Below are positions 1 through 9,406 of a DNA stretch of 64,000 bases, piece by piece. The notes beneath the pieces were generated by a model that made no database searches, was not told where the DNA came from, and saw only the letters and a list, made by a program, of their open reading frames with translations. The translations under genes were made by a program, and so were the position numbers. The DNA lies in NCBI RefSeq assembly GCF_003586445.1, contig NZ_CP030028.1, forward strand, positions 3,858,501-3,922,500, written 5' to 3'. This DNA is from Bacillus sp. Y1 (GTDB lineage: Bacteria; Bacillota; Bacilli; Bacillales; Cytobacillaceae). The stretch's first letter is position 1, and each line of letters begins with the position of its first letter.

Positions 1-1
1 A

Positions 2-2083
2 AGAATGTACGAAAATAACTCGATTACAAAAGATCAATATGACGAAGCATTAAGCTATGATGTGACAAAGGATCTTATCCCAGCTGGGACAAGTTCTATA
101 GAGCAATATCCATGGGTTACCTTTGAAATCGAAAAAAGAGCCATAGACATACTTGCTAAAATTCTTGCAGAAAAAGATGGTTATACAGAAGAAGACTTAC
201 AAAATGACAATGCTTTGTTTGAAGAATATCAAACATTAGCAGACAGAGATATCCGTCGTAACGGGTATGAAATTCACTCCACGATTGATAAGAACATTTA
301 CGACGCAATGGATAAGGTGAAAAATGAGTATCAAAACTATGGGCCGGACAAGCCAGAAACGGTGATAGACCCTGAAACAGGGGAAGAAGTGACCATTATG
401 GAACCTGTCCAAGTAGGTGCGATTCTTATTGAAAATAAAACCGGTAAAATTTTGAGTTTTGTAGGCGGTAGAGAGTATTCCGAAGACTCTCAGCTGAACC
501 ATGCTACGAATGCCATTCGTCAAAACGGGTCAACGATGAAGCCGCTGCTTGTATACGCTCCTGCTTTTGAGCTTGGAAAGGCTTCACCAGGTAGTATTTT
601 ACCTGATGTACCGTTACGATTAGCGCCAGGGATTAATCGCCCTTGGCCAACGAACTATGATAAGAGCTATAGTGGACTGGTTACTGCGAGATACGCTTTA
701 GCTAAATCATTTAACGTTCCTGCTGTTAAACTATACAAAGATATTATTGGTCAGAGACCAGCTGAATACTTAAAGAAGATGGGATTCTCTGCTTTAACTC
801 CTGGGGACTATGAACAATTGTCAACGGCTATTGGATCATTAGATAACGGAGTAACCGTTGAAGAAAACACAAATGCATTCGGTACTTTTGCAAATAGTGG
901 ACAGTTTATCGACGCATATATGATTGAAAAAATCGTTGATAAAGACGGGAATATTCTTTACCAGCATGAAGTAAAACCGGTAGAAGTATTTAGCCCACAA
1001 ACCGCTTACCTCACGATTGATATGATGCGTGATGTAATCAATATGGGGACAGCTACTTCCGTTAAAAGTAGACTAAAGTTTTCATCTGATTGGGCTGGAA
1101 AAACTGGAACAGGAACAGATTTCCATGATGCCTGGTTCGTGGCGGTAAATCCAAATGTCTCTTTTGGTATTTGGAACGGATATGATACACCAAAATCTCT
1201 AAAATCATCTGGCCTCAATTATAGCTTACGGAATAACTATTTATGGGCTGACTTGATGAATGCAGCTTATGATGTAAATCCTGCTTTAATTGACCCTGCT
1301 GAAAGCTTTAACATGCCTGGTGGAATTGTGAGACGTTCATTCTGTGGTATTTCTGGTTTGCTCCCTTCAGATGCATGTTCAAAGGCTGGACTAGTTCAAA
1401 CCGACTTATTTAATGCGAAATACGTACCGACGACTGTTGATGACAGCTTAGTCCAAGGAAAATATGTAACAATCGGAGATAAAAAGTATTTGGCACTAGA
1501 TTCAACCCCAGCAGAGTTTGCAGAAACAGGAATGATATTAAACCCTGATTATATTGAAAAACTCTTTGGAATTAAGACAGGAGTTCAAAACCTGATTCCG
1601 AAAAAGAACAATAGCAATTGGGCAAACATTCTTCTTCCGGATGATAAACTTTCAGATAATGGAAAGGCGCCATCTCCTTTATCAATAGGTGTAAATGGCA
1701 ATCAAATTACTTGGGGTTCTCACCCTGAAAATGATATTGTTGGATATCGTGTGTATTTGAATGGAAATAAAGTTGCTAGTATTAAGGTTGGCTCAGCACT
1801 TTCGTTTAGTGGTGGAAACGGCAAATATTATGTAACCGCGGTTGACATTGCTGGACAAGAATCAGCACCTTCGAATGAGGCATTAATCGGGCCAAAAGAA
1901 GAGGAAAAGCCTGCTGAACCACCAGTAACAGATCCTGGGACTGGAACAGGGACTGGAACAGGCACAGACCCTGGTACAGGAACAGGCACAGACCCTGGTA
2001 CAGGAGGAGAAACCGGTTCAGGAAACGGAAATGGAAACGGGACAAATCCTGGCAATAACGGTGGAAATGGTTCAAACGGATAA
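2..2083 (+). CDS. Class A penicillin-binding protein, 3' part (5' end outside window)
   Basis: The frame is open at the left edge, so the N-terminal membrane anchor and most of the glycosyltransferase (GT51) domain are missing. What remains is the transpeptidase domain that cross-links peptidoglycan outside the membrane. Counting from the ATG at position 5, the three penicillin-binding motifs are present: STMK (about 176-179, acyl-enzyme serine), SFN (about 235-237) and KTG (about 366-368). A fibronectin-III-like segment follows at about 555-630. The protein ends in a low-complexity Gly/Thr/Asp/Pro/Asn tail of about 55 residues, typical of Bacillus PBP1-type enzymes. The gene converges on acsA across a shared terminator. 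The exact paralogue (PonA-, PbpF- or PbpG-like) cannot be fixed without the N-terminus. Confidence 0.93.
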   Translation, partial: RMYENNSITKDQYDEALSYDVTKDLIPAGTSSIEQYPWVTFEIEKRAIDILAKILAEKDGYTEEDLQNDNALFEEYQTLADRDIRRNGYEIHSTIDKNIYDAMDKVKNEYQNYGPDKPETVIDPETGEEVTIMEPVQVGAILIENKTGKILSFVGGREYSEDSQLNHATNAIRQNGSTMKPLLVYAPAFELGKASPGSILPDVPLRLAPGINRPWPTNYDKSYSGLVTARYALAKSFNVPAVKLYKDIIGQRPAEYLKKMGFSALTPGDYEQLSTAIGSLDNGVTVEENTNAFGTFANSGQFIDAYMIEKIVDKDGNILYQHEVKPVEVFSPQTAYLTIDMMRDVINMGTATSVKSRLKFSSDWAGKTGTGTDFHDAWFVAVNPNVSFGIWNGYDTPKSLKSSGLNYSLRNNYLWADLMNAAYDVNPALIDPAESFNMPGGIVRRSFCGISGLLPSDACSKAGLVQTDLFNAKYVPTTVDDSLVQGKYVTIGDKKYLALDSTPAEFAETGMILNPDYIEKLFGIKTGVQNLIPKKNNSNWANILLPDDKLSDNGKAPSPLSIGVNGNQITWGSHPENDIVGYRVYLNGNKVASIKVGSALSFSGGNGKYYVTAVDIAGQESAPSNEALIGPKEEEKPAEPPVTDPGTGTGTGTGTDPGTGTGTDPGTGGETGSGNGNGNGTNPGNNGGNGSNG

Positions 2084-2085
2084 CC

Positions 2086-2126
2086 AAAAAAGCAATCCTC
2101 AATGAAAAGAGGATTGCTTTTTTTTC
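2086..2126. terminator. Bidirectional intrinsic terminator
   Basis: A perfect 10-bp stem (AGCAATCCTC with GAGGATTGCT) and an 8-nt loop are flanked by an A run on the left and a T run on the right. It can therefore serve both the PBP gene and the convergent acsA. Confidence 0.9.
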
Positions 2127-3845
2127 TTAATCTTCCATTGTAGAAAGATCACCTGTTGGTAAATCTAACTCCCACGCTTTTAAGACGCGTCGCATAATTT
2201 TACCACTTCTTGTTTTCGGAAGTTTATCTCGGAATTCAATTTCACGAGGCGCTGCATGAGCCGCTAACCCTTTTTTCACAAATTGACGGATATCCTCCTT
2301 TAACTCTTCCGTTACTTCGTATCCATCTCTTAATGCAACAAATGCCTTAATAATTTCCCCTCTTACTGGATCTGGCTTCCCAATGACACCTGCCTCAGCG
2401 ACTGCTGGATGTTCAACCAGTTTGCTTTCTACTTCGAAAGGTCCTACACGTTCACCAGATGTCATAATCACGTCGTCAATTCTTCCTTGGAACCAGAAGT
2501 AACCATCTTCATCCATATATGCAGAGTCACCAGACACATACCAACCACCCGGCATAAAATACGACTCGTATTTCTGCTCATTTTTCCAAATGGTATGCAT
2601 CATGGATGGCCAGCCTTTTTGAATGGCTAAATTACCCATTCTATATGGAGGCAGTTCATTTCCTTGGTCATCAACGATGGCTGCTTTTACTCCTGGGATT
2701 GGTTTACCCATAGAGCCTGGCTTAATTTCCATACAAGGATAATTACAAATTAATTGAGCACCCGTTTCTGTCATCCACCATGTATCATGAATTCTAAGCT
2801 GGAATACCTTCATTCCCCAACGAACGACCTCTGGATTTAATGGCTCACCCACACTTAAAATATGTCTTAAGCTACTTAAGTCAAAGCGCTTTACCACTTC
2901 ATCTCCCGCACCCATCAACATTCTAAAGGCGGTTGGAGCACTATACCAAACACTAACGCCGTATTCTTCAATCATTTTGTACCATGTTTCTGGATTAAAG
3001 CGGCCACCTACAACTACATTAGATGTCCCCGTAAGCCATGGACCAAAGATTCCATAGGAAGTTCCGGTTACCCAACCTGGATCAGCTGTACACCAGTACA
3101 CATCGTCATCCTTAAGGTCTAATACCCATTTTGCTGTTTGATAGTGTTGAATCATTGCATTATGTACATGCAGTACACCCTTTGGTTTTCCCGTTGACCC
3201 TGATGTATAGTGGAGAATGAGTCCGTCTCTTCGGTCTACCCATTCAATGTCTAGCTTGCTGCTTGACTCTTCAAATCTCTTCTTAAAATCAATAAACTTT
3301 CCTTCTTCTTTAATATTTTCTCCCACCAAGAAAATCGTTTTTAAAGCAGGAAGTTCATCTACTGGGACTCTCTCAAGAAGTTCCGGTGTTGTCACAAGAA
3401 CCTTTGCCTCACTGTCTTCCAAACGATCTCGAACAGCACCTTCCATAAATGCTTCAAATAATGGTCCAACAATGGCTCCTAGTTTGATTGCACCTAAAAC
3501 AGCAAAATACAATTCTGGTGATCTCGGCATAAAAATGAAGACACGGTCCCCTTTTTCCACATCTCCAAATGATTTTAATGCATTACCAGCTTTGTTTGAG
3601 AATTGCTTCATTTCTTTAAACGTATACTTTTCATTACGATCTGCATCTCTGTAATAAAGAGCAACCTTGTTTTTACGGTAGGATTCTGCATGTCGGTCAA
3701 TCGCTTCATACGCAAGGTTTACTCGACCTGTTTCAGACCATGAAAATTCCTTTTCCACTTCTCGCCAGTCGAATTGCTTGTACATTTCATCATAGTTTCC
3801 TAGATTAAATACCCCATTGACTACTGATAGCGCTTCCACTTTCAT
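2127..3845 (-). CDS. acsA: Acetyl-CoA synthetase (AMP-forming)
   Basis: Activates acetate to acetyl-CoA via acetyl-AMP in the cytoplasm. The product is 572 aa when started at the ATG at 3843-3845, which follows AAAGGGGGAT at good spacing; an in-frame upstream ATG lacks a ribosome site. The ANL-family signature YTSGSTGKPKG lies near residue 230, YVSGDSAYMDEDGYFWFQGR in the C-terminal third, and PKTRSGKIMRR near the end. The lysine in that last motif is the known target of AcuA acetylation and AcuC deacetylation in B. subtilis. The gene is divergent from acuABC, so enzyme and modification system share one control region containing a CcpA operator. Confidence 0.97.
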   Translation of the reverse strand: MKVEALSVVNGVFNLGNYDEMYKQFDWREVEKEFSWSETGRVNLAYEAIDRHAESYRKNKVALYYRDADRNEKYTFKEMKQFSNKAGNALKSFGDVEKGDRVFIFMPRSPELYFAVLGAIKLGAIVGPLFEAFMEGAVRDRLEDSEAKVLVTTPELLERVPVDELPALKTIFLVGENIKEEGKFIDFKKRFEESSSKLDIEWVDRRDGLILHYTSGSTGKPKGVLHVHNAMIQHYQTAKWVLDLKDDDVYWCTADPGWVTGTSYGIFGPWLTGTSNVVVGGRFNPETWYKMIEEYGVSVWYSAPTAFRMLMGAGDEVVKRFDLSSLRHILSVGEPLNPEVVRWGMKVFQLRIHDTWWMTETGAQLICNYPCMEIKPGSMGKPIPGVKAAIVDDQGNELPPYRMGNLAIQKGWPSMMHTIWKNEQKYESYFMPGGWYVSGDSAYMDEDGYFWFQGRIDDVIMTSGERVGPFEVESKLVEHPAVAEAGVIGKPDPVRGEIIKAFVALRDGYEVTEELKEDIRQFVKKGLAAHAAPREIEFRDKLPKTRSGKIMRRVLKAWELDLPTGDLSTMED

Positions 3846-3976
3846 CAAACCGTATCCCCCTTTGTTCATGCTTATTGTTATTATATAACAGAAAAATCTT
3901 TTTCTCAATTTTTAAAATATTTGTTCAGGAAAATATTTATGTCACAAAATCCTTTTAAATTTAACAGAAAATTTAA

Positions 3977-3990
3977 TGAAAGCGCTTAAA
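3977..3990. promoter_or_regulatory. CcpA operator (cre) between acsA and acuA
   Basis: TGAAAGCGCTTAAA matches the cre consensus TGWAARCGYTWNCW at 13 of 14 positions. Glucose repression of acsA and acuABC through CcpA is established in B. subtilis. The site overlaps the likely -35 of acuA, which fits direct blocking of initiation. CcpA is encoded 4.2 kb away in this window. Confidence 0.8.
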
Positions 3991-4012
3991 TTAAGTGATT
4001 TTCATGTATAAT
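3985..4012 (+). promoter_or_regulatory. Putative sigma-A promoter of acuABC
   Basis: A perfect TATAAT at 4007-4012 lies 41 bp before the acuA start. The -35 would be the weak CTTAAA at 3985-3990 (16-bp spacing), inside the cre. The -10 is clear and the -35 is inferred. Confidence 0.6.
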
Positions 4013-4053
4013 ATTGATTACAAAAGGTACGATTTTCATTGGGTGGTGTATAG

Positions 4054-4686
4054 ATGGAACATATTAAAATATATAATGCAAAAAAATTAAAAACTCCCCA
4101 TGGTGATTTAATTATTGAAGGTCCTATCTCTCCTGAAGCCTTATCAGGTTATGAATTTCATCATGACTTAGTTGCTTTTCGTCCCCCAGCGCAACAACAT
4201 CAAGCTTTAATTGAAATCGCAGCCCTGCCAGAAGGAAGGATTATTGTAGCGAGGGACCGTCATACAATTGTTGGTTATGTTACCTATTTATATCCAGATC
4301 CTCTCGAGCGCTGGTCTGAAGGGAAAATGGAAGATCTAATTGAATTAGGTGCCATCGAGGTTATTCCTAAATACCGAGGCTGCAGTGTAGGGAAAAACTT
4401 ACTTATCGTCTCCATGATGGATGATGCAATGGAAGATTTCATTACTATTACAACGGAATACTACTGGCACTGGGATTTGAAAGGTACTGGCTTGAATGTG
4501 TGGGATTATCGCAAAATAATGGAAAAAATGATGAATGCCGGCGGTTTAGAATATTTTGCAACTGATGACCCTGAAATTAGCTCTCATCCGGCTAACTGTC
4601 TTATGGCTAAGATCGGAAAACGTGTTCCCAATGAATCGATTGAAAAGTTTGATCGATTAAGATTCATGAATCGTTTCATGTACTAA
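4054..4686 (+). CDS. acuA: Acetoin utilization protein AcuA, GNAT protein acetyltransferase
   Basis: This 210-aa GNAT-family enzyme in B. subtilis acetylates the C-terminal catalytic lysine of AcsA and switches the synthetase off. The central region (about 65-150) shows the GNAT core, with VIPKYRGCSVGKNLL as the acetyl-CoA pyrophosphate loop (the R-G-x-G-like segment reads RGCSVGKN). The start ATG follows GGGTGGTG. It is the first gene of acuABC, 49 bp before acuB, and divergent from its substrate gene acsA. The old name acetoin utilization is historical. Confidence 0.95.
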   Translation: MEHIKIYNAKKLKTPHGDLIIEGPISPEALSGYEFHHDLVAFRPPAQQHQALIEIAALPEGRIIVARDRHTIVGYVTYLYPDPLERWSEGKMEDLIELGAIEVIPKYRGCSVGKNLLIVSMMDDAMEDFITITTEYYWHWDLKGTGLNVWDYRKIMEKMMNAGGLEYFATDDPEISSHPANCLMAKIGKRVPNESIEKFDRLRFMNRFMY

Positions 4687-4735
4687 CTTTGCTATTCTAA
4701 AAGAGTGATGTATTCATAGAAGGGGAGAATATAGT

Positions 4736-5383
4736 ATGATTGTCGAAGAGATTATGAAATCTGACGTCTCAACTTTAACCTCTGACAGCACGATAGCAGA
4801 CGCCATTCAAATGATGAAAACAAAGCGGATTAGACATCTTCCAGTAATAGATACTGACCATCAGATCATCGGATTAGTGACAGATCGTGATATTAAGGAT
4901 GCAACTCCGTCCATTTTTTATGCGTCCGAACACAGTGATGTGCTTCAAAAACCAGTAAAAAAAATTATGAGAACCAATATAATTACTGGACACCCTTTAG
5001 ACTTTGTAGAAGAAATTTCAGCTGTTTTTTATGAACACCATATAAGCTGTGTCCCTATCGTAAAAGACCAAAAACTTGTTGGAATCGTAACTGAAACTGA
5101 TCTGTTACATACTTTGGTTCAATTAACTGGAGCCCATCAACCTGGTTCTCAAATAGAAGTAAAAGTACCTAATCGAGCTGGAATGCTTTGTGAAATTACT
5201 GCAGTAATTAGTAAGCGGAAAGCCAATTTACTTAGCGTGCTTGTCTATCCAGACAAAAAGGATGAAAATTATAAAATTCTAGTATTGAGAGTACAAACGA
5301 TGAATCCGGTTACTCTCATTGACGAATTAAAAAAAGCAGGATATACGGTCCTATGGCCAAATCTGCCAGGGATTACGACATGA
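4736..5383 (+). CDS. acuB: AcuB, CBS-pair and ACT domain protein
   Basis: The 215-aa protein has two CBS motifs (about 1-55 and 75-130; the segments [11 protein letters not shown] and GIVTETDLL close each motif), followed by an ACT-like domain from about 137 to the end. CBS pairs usually bind adenine nucleotides and ACT domains small ligands, so it is probably an energy sensor of the AcsA modification system. Its exact biochemical role is not established. It has a strong GGGGAG ribosome site. The stop codon overlaps the acuC start as ATGA, so the two are translationally coupled. Confidence 0.93.
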   Translation: MIVEEIMKSDVSTLTSDSTIADAIQMMKTKRIRHLPVIDTDHQIIGLVTDRDIKDATPSIFYASEHSDVLQKPVKKIMRTNIITGHPLDFVEEISAVFYEHHISCVPIVKDQKLVGIVTETDLLHTLVQLTGAHQPGSQIEVKVPNRAGMLCEITAVISKRKANLLSVLVYPDKKDENYKILVLRVQTMNPVTLIDELKKAGYTVLWPNLPGITT

Positions 5384-6558
5384 TCCTTGATTCTGTTTTT
5401 ATCTTTTCTGAAGAACAACTAAAGTACAAATTCAACTCCAATCATCCTTTTAATCAGCTTCGCCTAAAAATTACTCTAGATTTATTAAAACAACTGAATG
5501 CACTATCTGATCATCAAATGATTCAACCTAGGAAAGCTAGCGATGAAGAATTACAGCTTATTCATGATCCTAGTTATATTAATGCAGTAAAGCTTGCCGG
5601 TCTCGGCCAACTCTCTGCCGAAAAAGCAGAAAATTATGGCCTTGGAACAGATGATACTCCAATCTTTCCCCATATGCATGATGCAAGCTCCTGGCTGGTT
5701 GGGGGAACATTGACCGCTGCTGACTATGTTATGACAGGGAAAGCCAAACATGCACTGAATCTTGGTGGTGGTTTACATCACGGTTTTAAAGGAAAGGCTT
5801 CTGGCTTTTGTGTCTATAATGATAGTTCCGTAGCTATAAAGTATCTTCAAGAAAAATACCATGCAAGAGTTCTTTATGTGGACACAGATGCTCACCATGG
5901 TGATGGGGTACAATGGTCCTTTTATGATGATCCGGATGTTTGTACATTGTCCATACATGAAACAGGGAGATATTTATTTCCTGGTACAGGGAATGTGAAC
6001 GAAAGAGGGCAGGGTAAAGGCTATGGTTTTTCCTTCAACATCCCTGTTGATGCCTTTACGGAAGATGAATCGTGGCTTGAGGCGTATACCACCTCTTTAA
6101 CAGAAGTTGCTGCTTTTTTCAAACCAGATGTGATCGTAACCCAGAATGGTGCTGATTCTCATTATTTGGACCCTTTAACCCATTTATCAGCTACCATGAA
6201 CATCTATCGTGAAATCCCTAAACTTGCCCATCGTATTGCCCATCAGTATTGTGAAGGTAGATGGATTGCTGTTGGTGGTGGGGGGTATGATATTTGGAGG
6301 GTTGTTCCTAGAGCTTGGTCATTACTCTGGCTAGAAATGACCAATAACTTAGAGCTTTTGAATCATCCATTGCCTACAGAGTGGATTCAAGCATGGCAGT
6401 CAAAAGCCTCTGTCTCACTACCAAAACACTGGGATGACCCAAGCGATTTATATCCACCCATTCCTCGGAAAGCTGAAATTACTGAAAAAAATGCACAAAC
6501 AGTCGAAAAAGCATTATATCCGATCCGTAACAATAAAAAGAGTATTGAAAAAGGCTGA
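5380..6558 (+). CDS. acuC: AcuC, class I-like lysine deacetylase
   Basis: Removes the acetyl group from AcsA and reactivates acetate assimilation (shown in B. subtilis). The 392-aa protein has the zinc-dependent histone-deacetylase fold. [10 protein letters not shown] carries the His-His active-site pair, [13 protein letters not shown] supplies zinc ligands and the second His pair, and GGGGYD lies near the C-terminus. The start is taken at the ATG at 5380 because it overlaps the acuB stop (ATGA) and gives the family N-terminus; the frame stays open nine codons further upstream. The gene ends in a terminator shared with motS. Confidence 0.94.
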   Translation: MILDSVFIFSEEQLKYKFNSNHPFNQLRLKITLDLLKQLNALSDHQMIQPRKASDEELQLIHDPSYINAVKLAGLGQLSAEKAENYGLGTDDTPIFPHMHDASSWLVGGTLTAADYVMTGKAKHALNLGGGLHHGFKGKASGFCVYNDSSVAIKYLQEKYHARVLYVDTDAHHGDGVQWSFYDDPDVCTLSIHETGRYLFPGTGNVNERGQGKGYGFSFNIPVDAFTEDESWLEAYTTSLTEVAAFFKPDVIVTQNGADSHYLDPLTHLSATMNIYREIPKLAHRIAHQYCEGRWIAVGGGGYDIWRVVPRAWSLLWLEMTNNLELLNHPLPTEWIQAWQSKASVSLPKHWDDPSDLYPPIPRKAEITEKNAQTVEKALYPIRNNKKSIEKG

Positions 6559-6575
6559 AACTAATCAGCCTTTTT
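6548..6575. terminator. Bidirectional terminator acuC/motS
   Basis: An 8-bp stem AAGGCTGA/TCAGCCTT is flanked by A and T runs. It overlaps the acuC stop codon and touches the 3' end of motS. Confidence 0.85.
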
Positions 6576-6576
6576 C

Positions 6577-7308
6577 TCATTTATCCGCTATTTCATTAGC
6601 ATTGTATTTTGGATCAGAGATGACAATCTCGACCCTTCTATTTTTTTGCCAATTTTGCTCACTATTGTTGGGAACAATCGGCCTTGTCTCACCGTATCCA
6701 ACAGCAATAAACCTCGTTGAATCAAGCTGAAAGTTTTCAATTAAATATCTGATAACTGAACCAGCTCTAGCTGCAGAAAGCTCCCAATTGGATGGATACC
6801 GATCAGTCGTAATTGGTCGATTATCTGTATGTCCTTCGACCTTTACAAGATTCGGCATCTCCCCAAGCATCGCTCCCACTTTGTCCAAAAAGGCATTTGA
6901 TTCATTTAGAATCTCTGCTTCTCCTGACTGGAACAATGCTTGTTCTTGTAGAACTAACACCACGCCTCGCTCTGTTCGATTGGCAACGATGACGTTGTTT
7001 AGCCCATTATCATCTAAATAGGATTGGACCTCTGCCAAAAGATCATCTAAACTTTGAGCAGATTCATTATTCTCTTCTTGTTCCGACTCACCCTCCCCTT
7101 CTAGTGGTACAATAGAAGGATAAAAATCTAGGAATTGCTTATCTCTCATCGAATCAGCAAGTGCTTGGAACTTAATAAGATCGATTTGCGACATAGAAAA
7201 TAAAAGAATAAAAAAGACAAGTACAAGCGTTATTAAATCAGAAAAAGTTACCATCCAACGTGGTGCCCCTTTAGGAGGCTGCCGATGTTTTTTAGTAATT
7301 TTCATCAT
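6577..7308 (-). CDS. motS: Flagellar stator protein MotS (MotB family)
   Basis: Peptidoglycan-anchored subunit of the MotPS stator, which in Bacillus uses Na+ to drive flagellar rotation. The 243-aa protein has one N-terminal transmembrane helix with the ion-binding Asp in VTFSDLITLVL (about Asp24). A Glu/Ser-rich linker (about 70-90) follows, then an OmpA/MotB peptidoglycan-binding domain with EGHTDNRPI and the conserved NWELSAARA and NRRVEI segments. Its start overlaps motP by 17 bp with a GAGG ribosome site inside motP. Placement beside ccpA matches B. subtilis ytxE, and the MotS rather than MotB assignment rests mainly on that. Two adjacent ATGs are possible starts. Confidence 0.93.
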   Translation of the reverse strand: MMKITKKHRQPPKGAPRWMVTFSDLITLVLVFFILLFSMSQIDLIKFQALADSMRDKQFLDFYPSIVPLEGEGESEQEENNESAQSLDDLLAEVQSYLDDNGLNNVIVANRTERGVVLVLQEQALFQSGEAEILNESNAFLDKVGAMLGEMPNLVKVEGHTDNRPITTDRYPSNWELSAARAGSVIRYLIENFQLDSTRFIAVGYGETRPIVPNNSEQNWQKNRRVEIVISDPKYNANEIADK

Positions 7309-8110
7309 CTAAAGCCTCGCTATTTAACTCTTTTTCCTTGGCCTCACGTTCTTCTTCAGACAGAAATGCACTTAGCTTCTCTTGAAGAAGATTCGGATTT
7401 TGCCCTGATTGTACACCAATAACCCCTTCAACAATAACCTGTTTAATAAAAGCTTCTTTTTCTGTCTTCAACTCTAGTTTTGCTGCTATAGGAATAAAGA
7501 CCAGGTTCGCAAGCAAGGATCCATATAACGTTGTTAATAGAGCGATTGCCATATTAGGTCCTAGTGTTGATGGGTCATTTAAATTTTTGAGCATGAGAAC
7601 AAGCCCTATTAATGTCCCGATCATCCCCCAAGCTGGAGCATAATCACCAGCCTTTTCGAGAATCGCCCTTCCCTTTCTATGCCGTTCTTCCATCGCTGAA
7701 ATTTCAGCTAATAGAATATCTTGAATAACATCAGGATCCGTTCCATCAATAGCTAATAACATCCCTTTTCGTAAAAATCGATCTTCTACTTGATCAATCT
7801 CCATTTCAAGTGAAAGGAGACCTTCTCTTCTCGCTTTGCCCGATAAATGGACAAAGGTATCAATCAAATCTTGAAGCTTCCTTTCGTCAGAAGAAAATGA
7901 CTGTTTCATAACTTTGATCATCTGCTTTATATCTTTTAAAGAAAAGCTGACAAGTAAGCCTGAAAGTAGTCCCCCTATAACAATAAGCAATGATGCAGGG
8001 TCAACAAATGATAATAGTCCGCTTATTCCCCCGTTGTATACAATTCCAAATAACAGCATAATTACACCTATCGATAATCCGATAGGTGTTAGAACATCAA
8101 GCTTTTTCAT
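7292..8110 (-). CDS. motP: Flagellar stator protein MotP (MotA family)
   Basis: The 272-aa channel-forming partner of MotS has four predicted membrane helices: one near residues 5-25, one near 30-50, and a pair around 145-205 containing PAWGMIGTLIGLVLML and a proline-bearing GSLLANLVFIPIAAKL. A charged cytoplasmic loop lies between them. The start is the ATG at 8108-8110, preceded by GGGAGA; the ATG seven codons upstream has no ribosome site. It forms a two-gene operon with motS downstream of ccpA, as in B. subtilis (ytxD). Confidence 0.93.
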   Translation of the reverse strand: MKKLDVLTPIGLSIGVIMLLFGIVYNGGISGLLSFVDPASLLIVIGGLLSGLLVSFSLKDIKQMIKVMKQSFSSDERKLQDLIDTFVHLSGKARREGLLSLEMEIDQVEDRFLRKGMLLAIDGTDPDVIQDILLAEISAMEERHRKGRAILEKAGDYAPAWGMIGTLIGLVLMLKNLNDPSTLGPNMAIALLTTLYGSLLANLVFIPIAAKLELKTEKEAFIKQVIVEGVIGVQSGQNPNLLQEKLSAFLSEEEREAKEKELNSEALDDENY

Positions 8111-8170
8111 AGTTTCTCTCCCAACTATCATAAACGAATTTGTCCACTACCTTAGATATCGACAAACTGT

Positions 8171-9169
8171 TTACTTTGTTGAGCTTCTGAGCTCAATTCG
8201 GTGCGGAAGTACTACTGTATGTTCTGAGACTTTTTCCTTATTCATAAATTTCGTTAACAAACGCATCGCAACTGCACCGATATCATACAGAGGCTGAATA
8301 ACCGTTGTTAGTTGTGGTCTTACCATAAGAGAAATTCTTGTATTGTCTGAGCTGATCACTTCGAAGTCTTCTGGAACGCTGTACCCTTTATCTTGTGCTC
8401 CATGTACAACTCCGACGGCCATTTCATCAGAACCAACAAAGATAGCTGTTGGTTTTTCAGGAAGTTCGATTAACTTATCGAACGCTTCAATACCTGAATC
8501 GTACGTATAATCTCCCTCTACAATAAGAGCTTCATCAACTGGAATTCCAGCTGCCTCTAATGCCTTTTTGTAACCTACCAACTTCTTCTCTTTGTTAATC
8601 GGTTCATGGTAAGGACCGATAACCATCGCAATTTTTTTATGTCCTTTTTCAATAAAGGTATTTACAGCATCAAACGTAGCTTGCTCATAATCAATATTTA
8701 CAGAAGGTACTTGTTCAGAATCTTCCAAGGATCCAGCAAGAACAATTGGAGCTGGAGATCTTTTAAATTCTGCCACATGCTCCTCAGATATATTTCCACC
8801 CATAAATACAATTCCATCCACTTGTTTTCCAAGCATGGTGTTCAGTAAGTGTAACTCCTTGTCCTTATTTTGGTCTGAGTTACTTAAGATGATGTTGTAT
8901 TTGTACATGGTCGCAATATCTTCAATACCACGAGCAAGTTCTGCAAAAAATGGATTCGAGATATCTGGGATAATTACTCCAACCGTTGTTGTTTTTTTAC
9001 TAGCTAATCCTCTTGCTACGGCATTTGGACGATAGCCTAATCTTTCAATCACTTCTAAAACCTTTTTTCTTGTAGCTGGTTTTACATTTGGATTACCATT
9101 CACAACACGTGACACTGTAGCCATGGAAACATTTGCTTCACGTGCTACATCATAAATTGTTATGTTCAC
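8171..9169 (-). CDS. ccpA: Catabolite control protein A
   Basis: LacI-family master regulator of carbon catabolite repression, which binds cre sites with HPr-Ser-P. The 332-aa product has an N-terminal helix-turn-helix ([20 protein letters not shown]), a hinge helix ([11 protein letters not shown]) and a periplasmic-binding-protein-like core. It is nearly identical to B. subtilis CcpA in the DNA-binding half. The start is a GTG at 9167-9169, placed 8 nt after AAGGAG; a second GTG three codons upstream sits directly on the ribosome site and is unlikely. Candidate targets in this window are the cre sites at 3977 and 50393. Confidence 0.97.
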   Translation of the reverse strand: MNITIYDVAREANVSMATVSRVVNGNPNVKPATRKKVLEVIERLGYRPNAVARGLASKKTTTVGVIIPDISNPFFAELARGIEDIATMYKYNIILSNSDQNKDKELHLLNTMLGKQVDGIVFMGGNISEEHVAEFKRSPAPIVLAGSLEDSEQVPSVNIDYEQATFDAVNTFIEKGHKKIAMVIGPYHEPINKEKKLVGYKKALEAAGIPVDEALIVEGDYTYDSGIEAFDKLIELPEKPTAIFVGSDEMAVGVVHGAQDKGYSVPEDFEVISSDNTRISLMVRPQLTTVIQPLYDIGAVAMRLLTKFMNKEKVSEHTVVLPHRIELRSSTK

Positions 9170-9355
9170 AATACCCACTCCTTCTATATACGTCCTAACT
9201 TTACGTTTATTTTACTGCAAGTCTGTCATTTTTAACCATTATATAAAAATCGAAACTTGTCTATTTATGTATCATTATCATACTTCACATAGTGAATTGT
9301 CGCAATGTAAAGGCTATCTATTTAACAAAAAAAACAATTTTACGGTGGAAAACGC

Positions 9356-9396
9356 AAAAAAACCGCCTATGATAAGCTCTCATAAGTCGGTTTTTT
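9356..9396. terminator. Terminator downstream of aroA
   Basis: An imperfect stem (ACCGCCTATGA against TCATAAGTCGGT) lies between A and T runs, 10 bp past the aroA stop on the minus strand. It separates aroA from ccpA, so ccpA probably has its own promoter in 9170-9350. Confidence 0.8.
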
Positions 9397-9406
9397 GTGT
9401 TATATC

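Noticed and set aside
1806..2102. Minus-strand open frames opposite the PBP C-terminal tail
   Set aside because: They arise from the low-complexity Gly/Thr-coding repeats of the PBP gene and show only Pro/Val/Phe periodic sequence.
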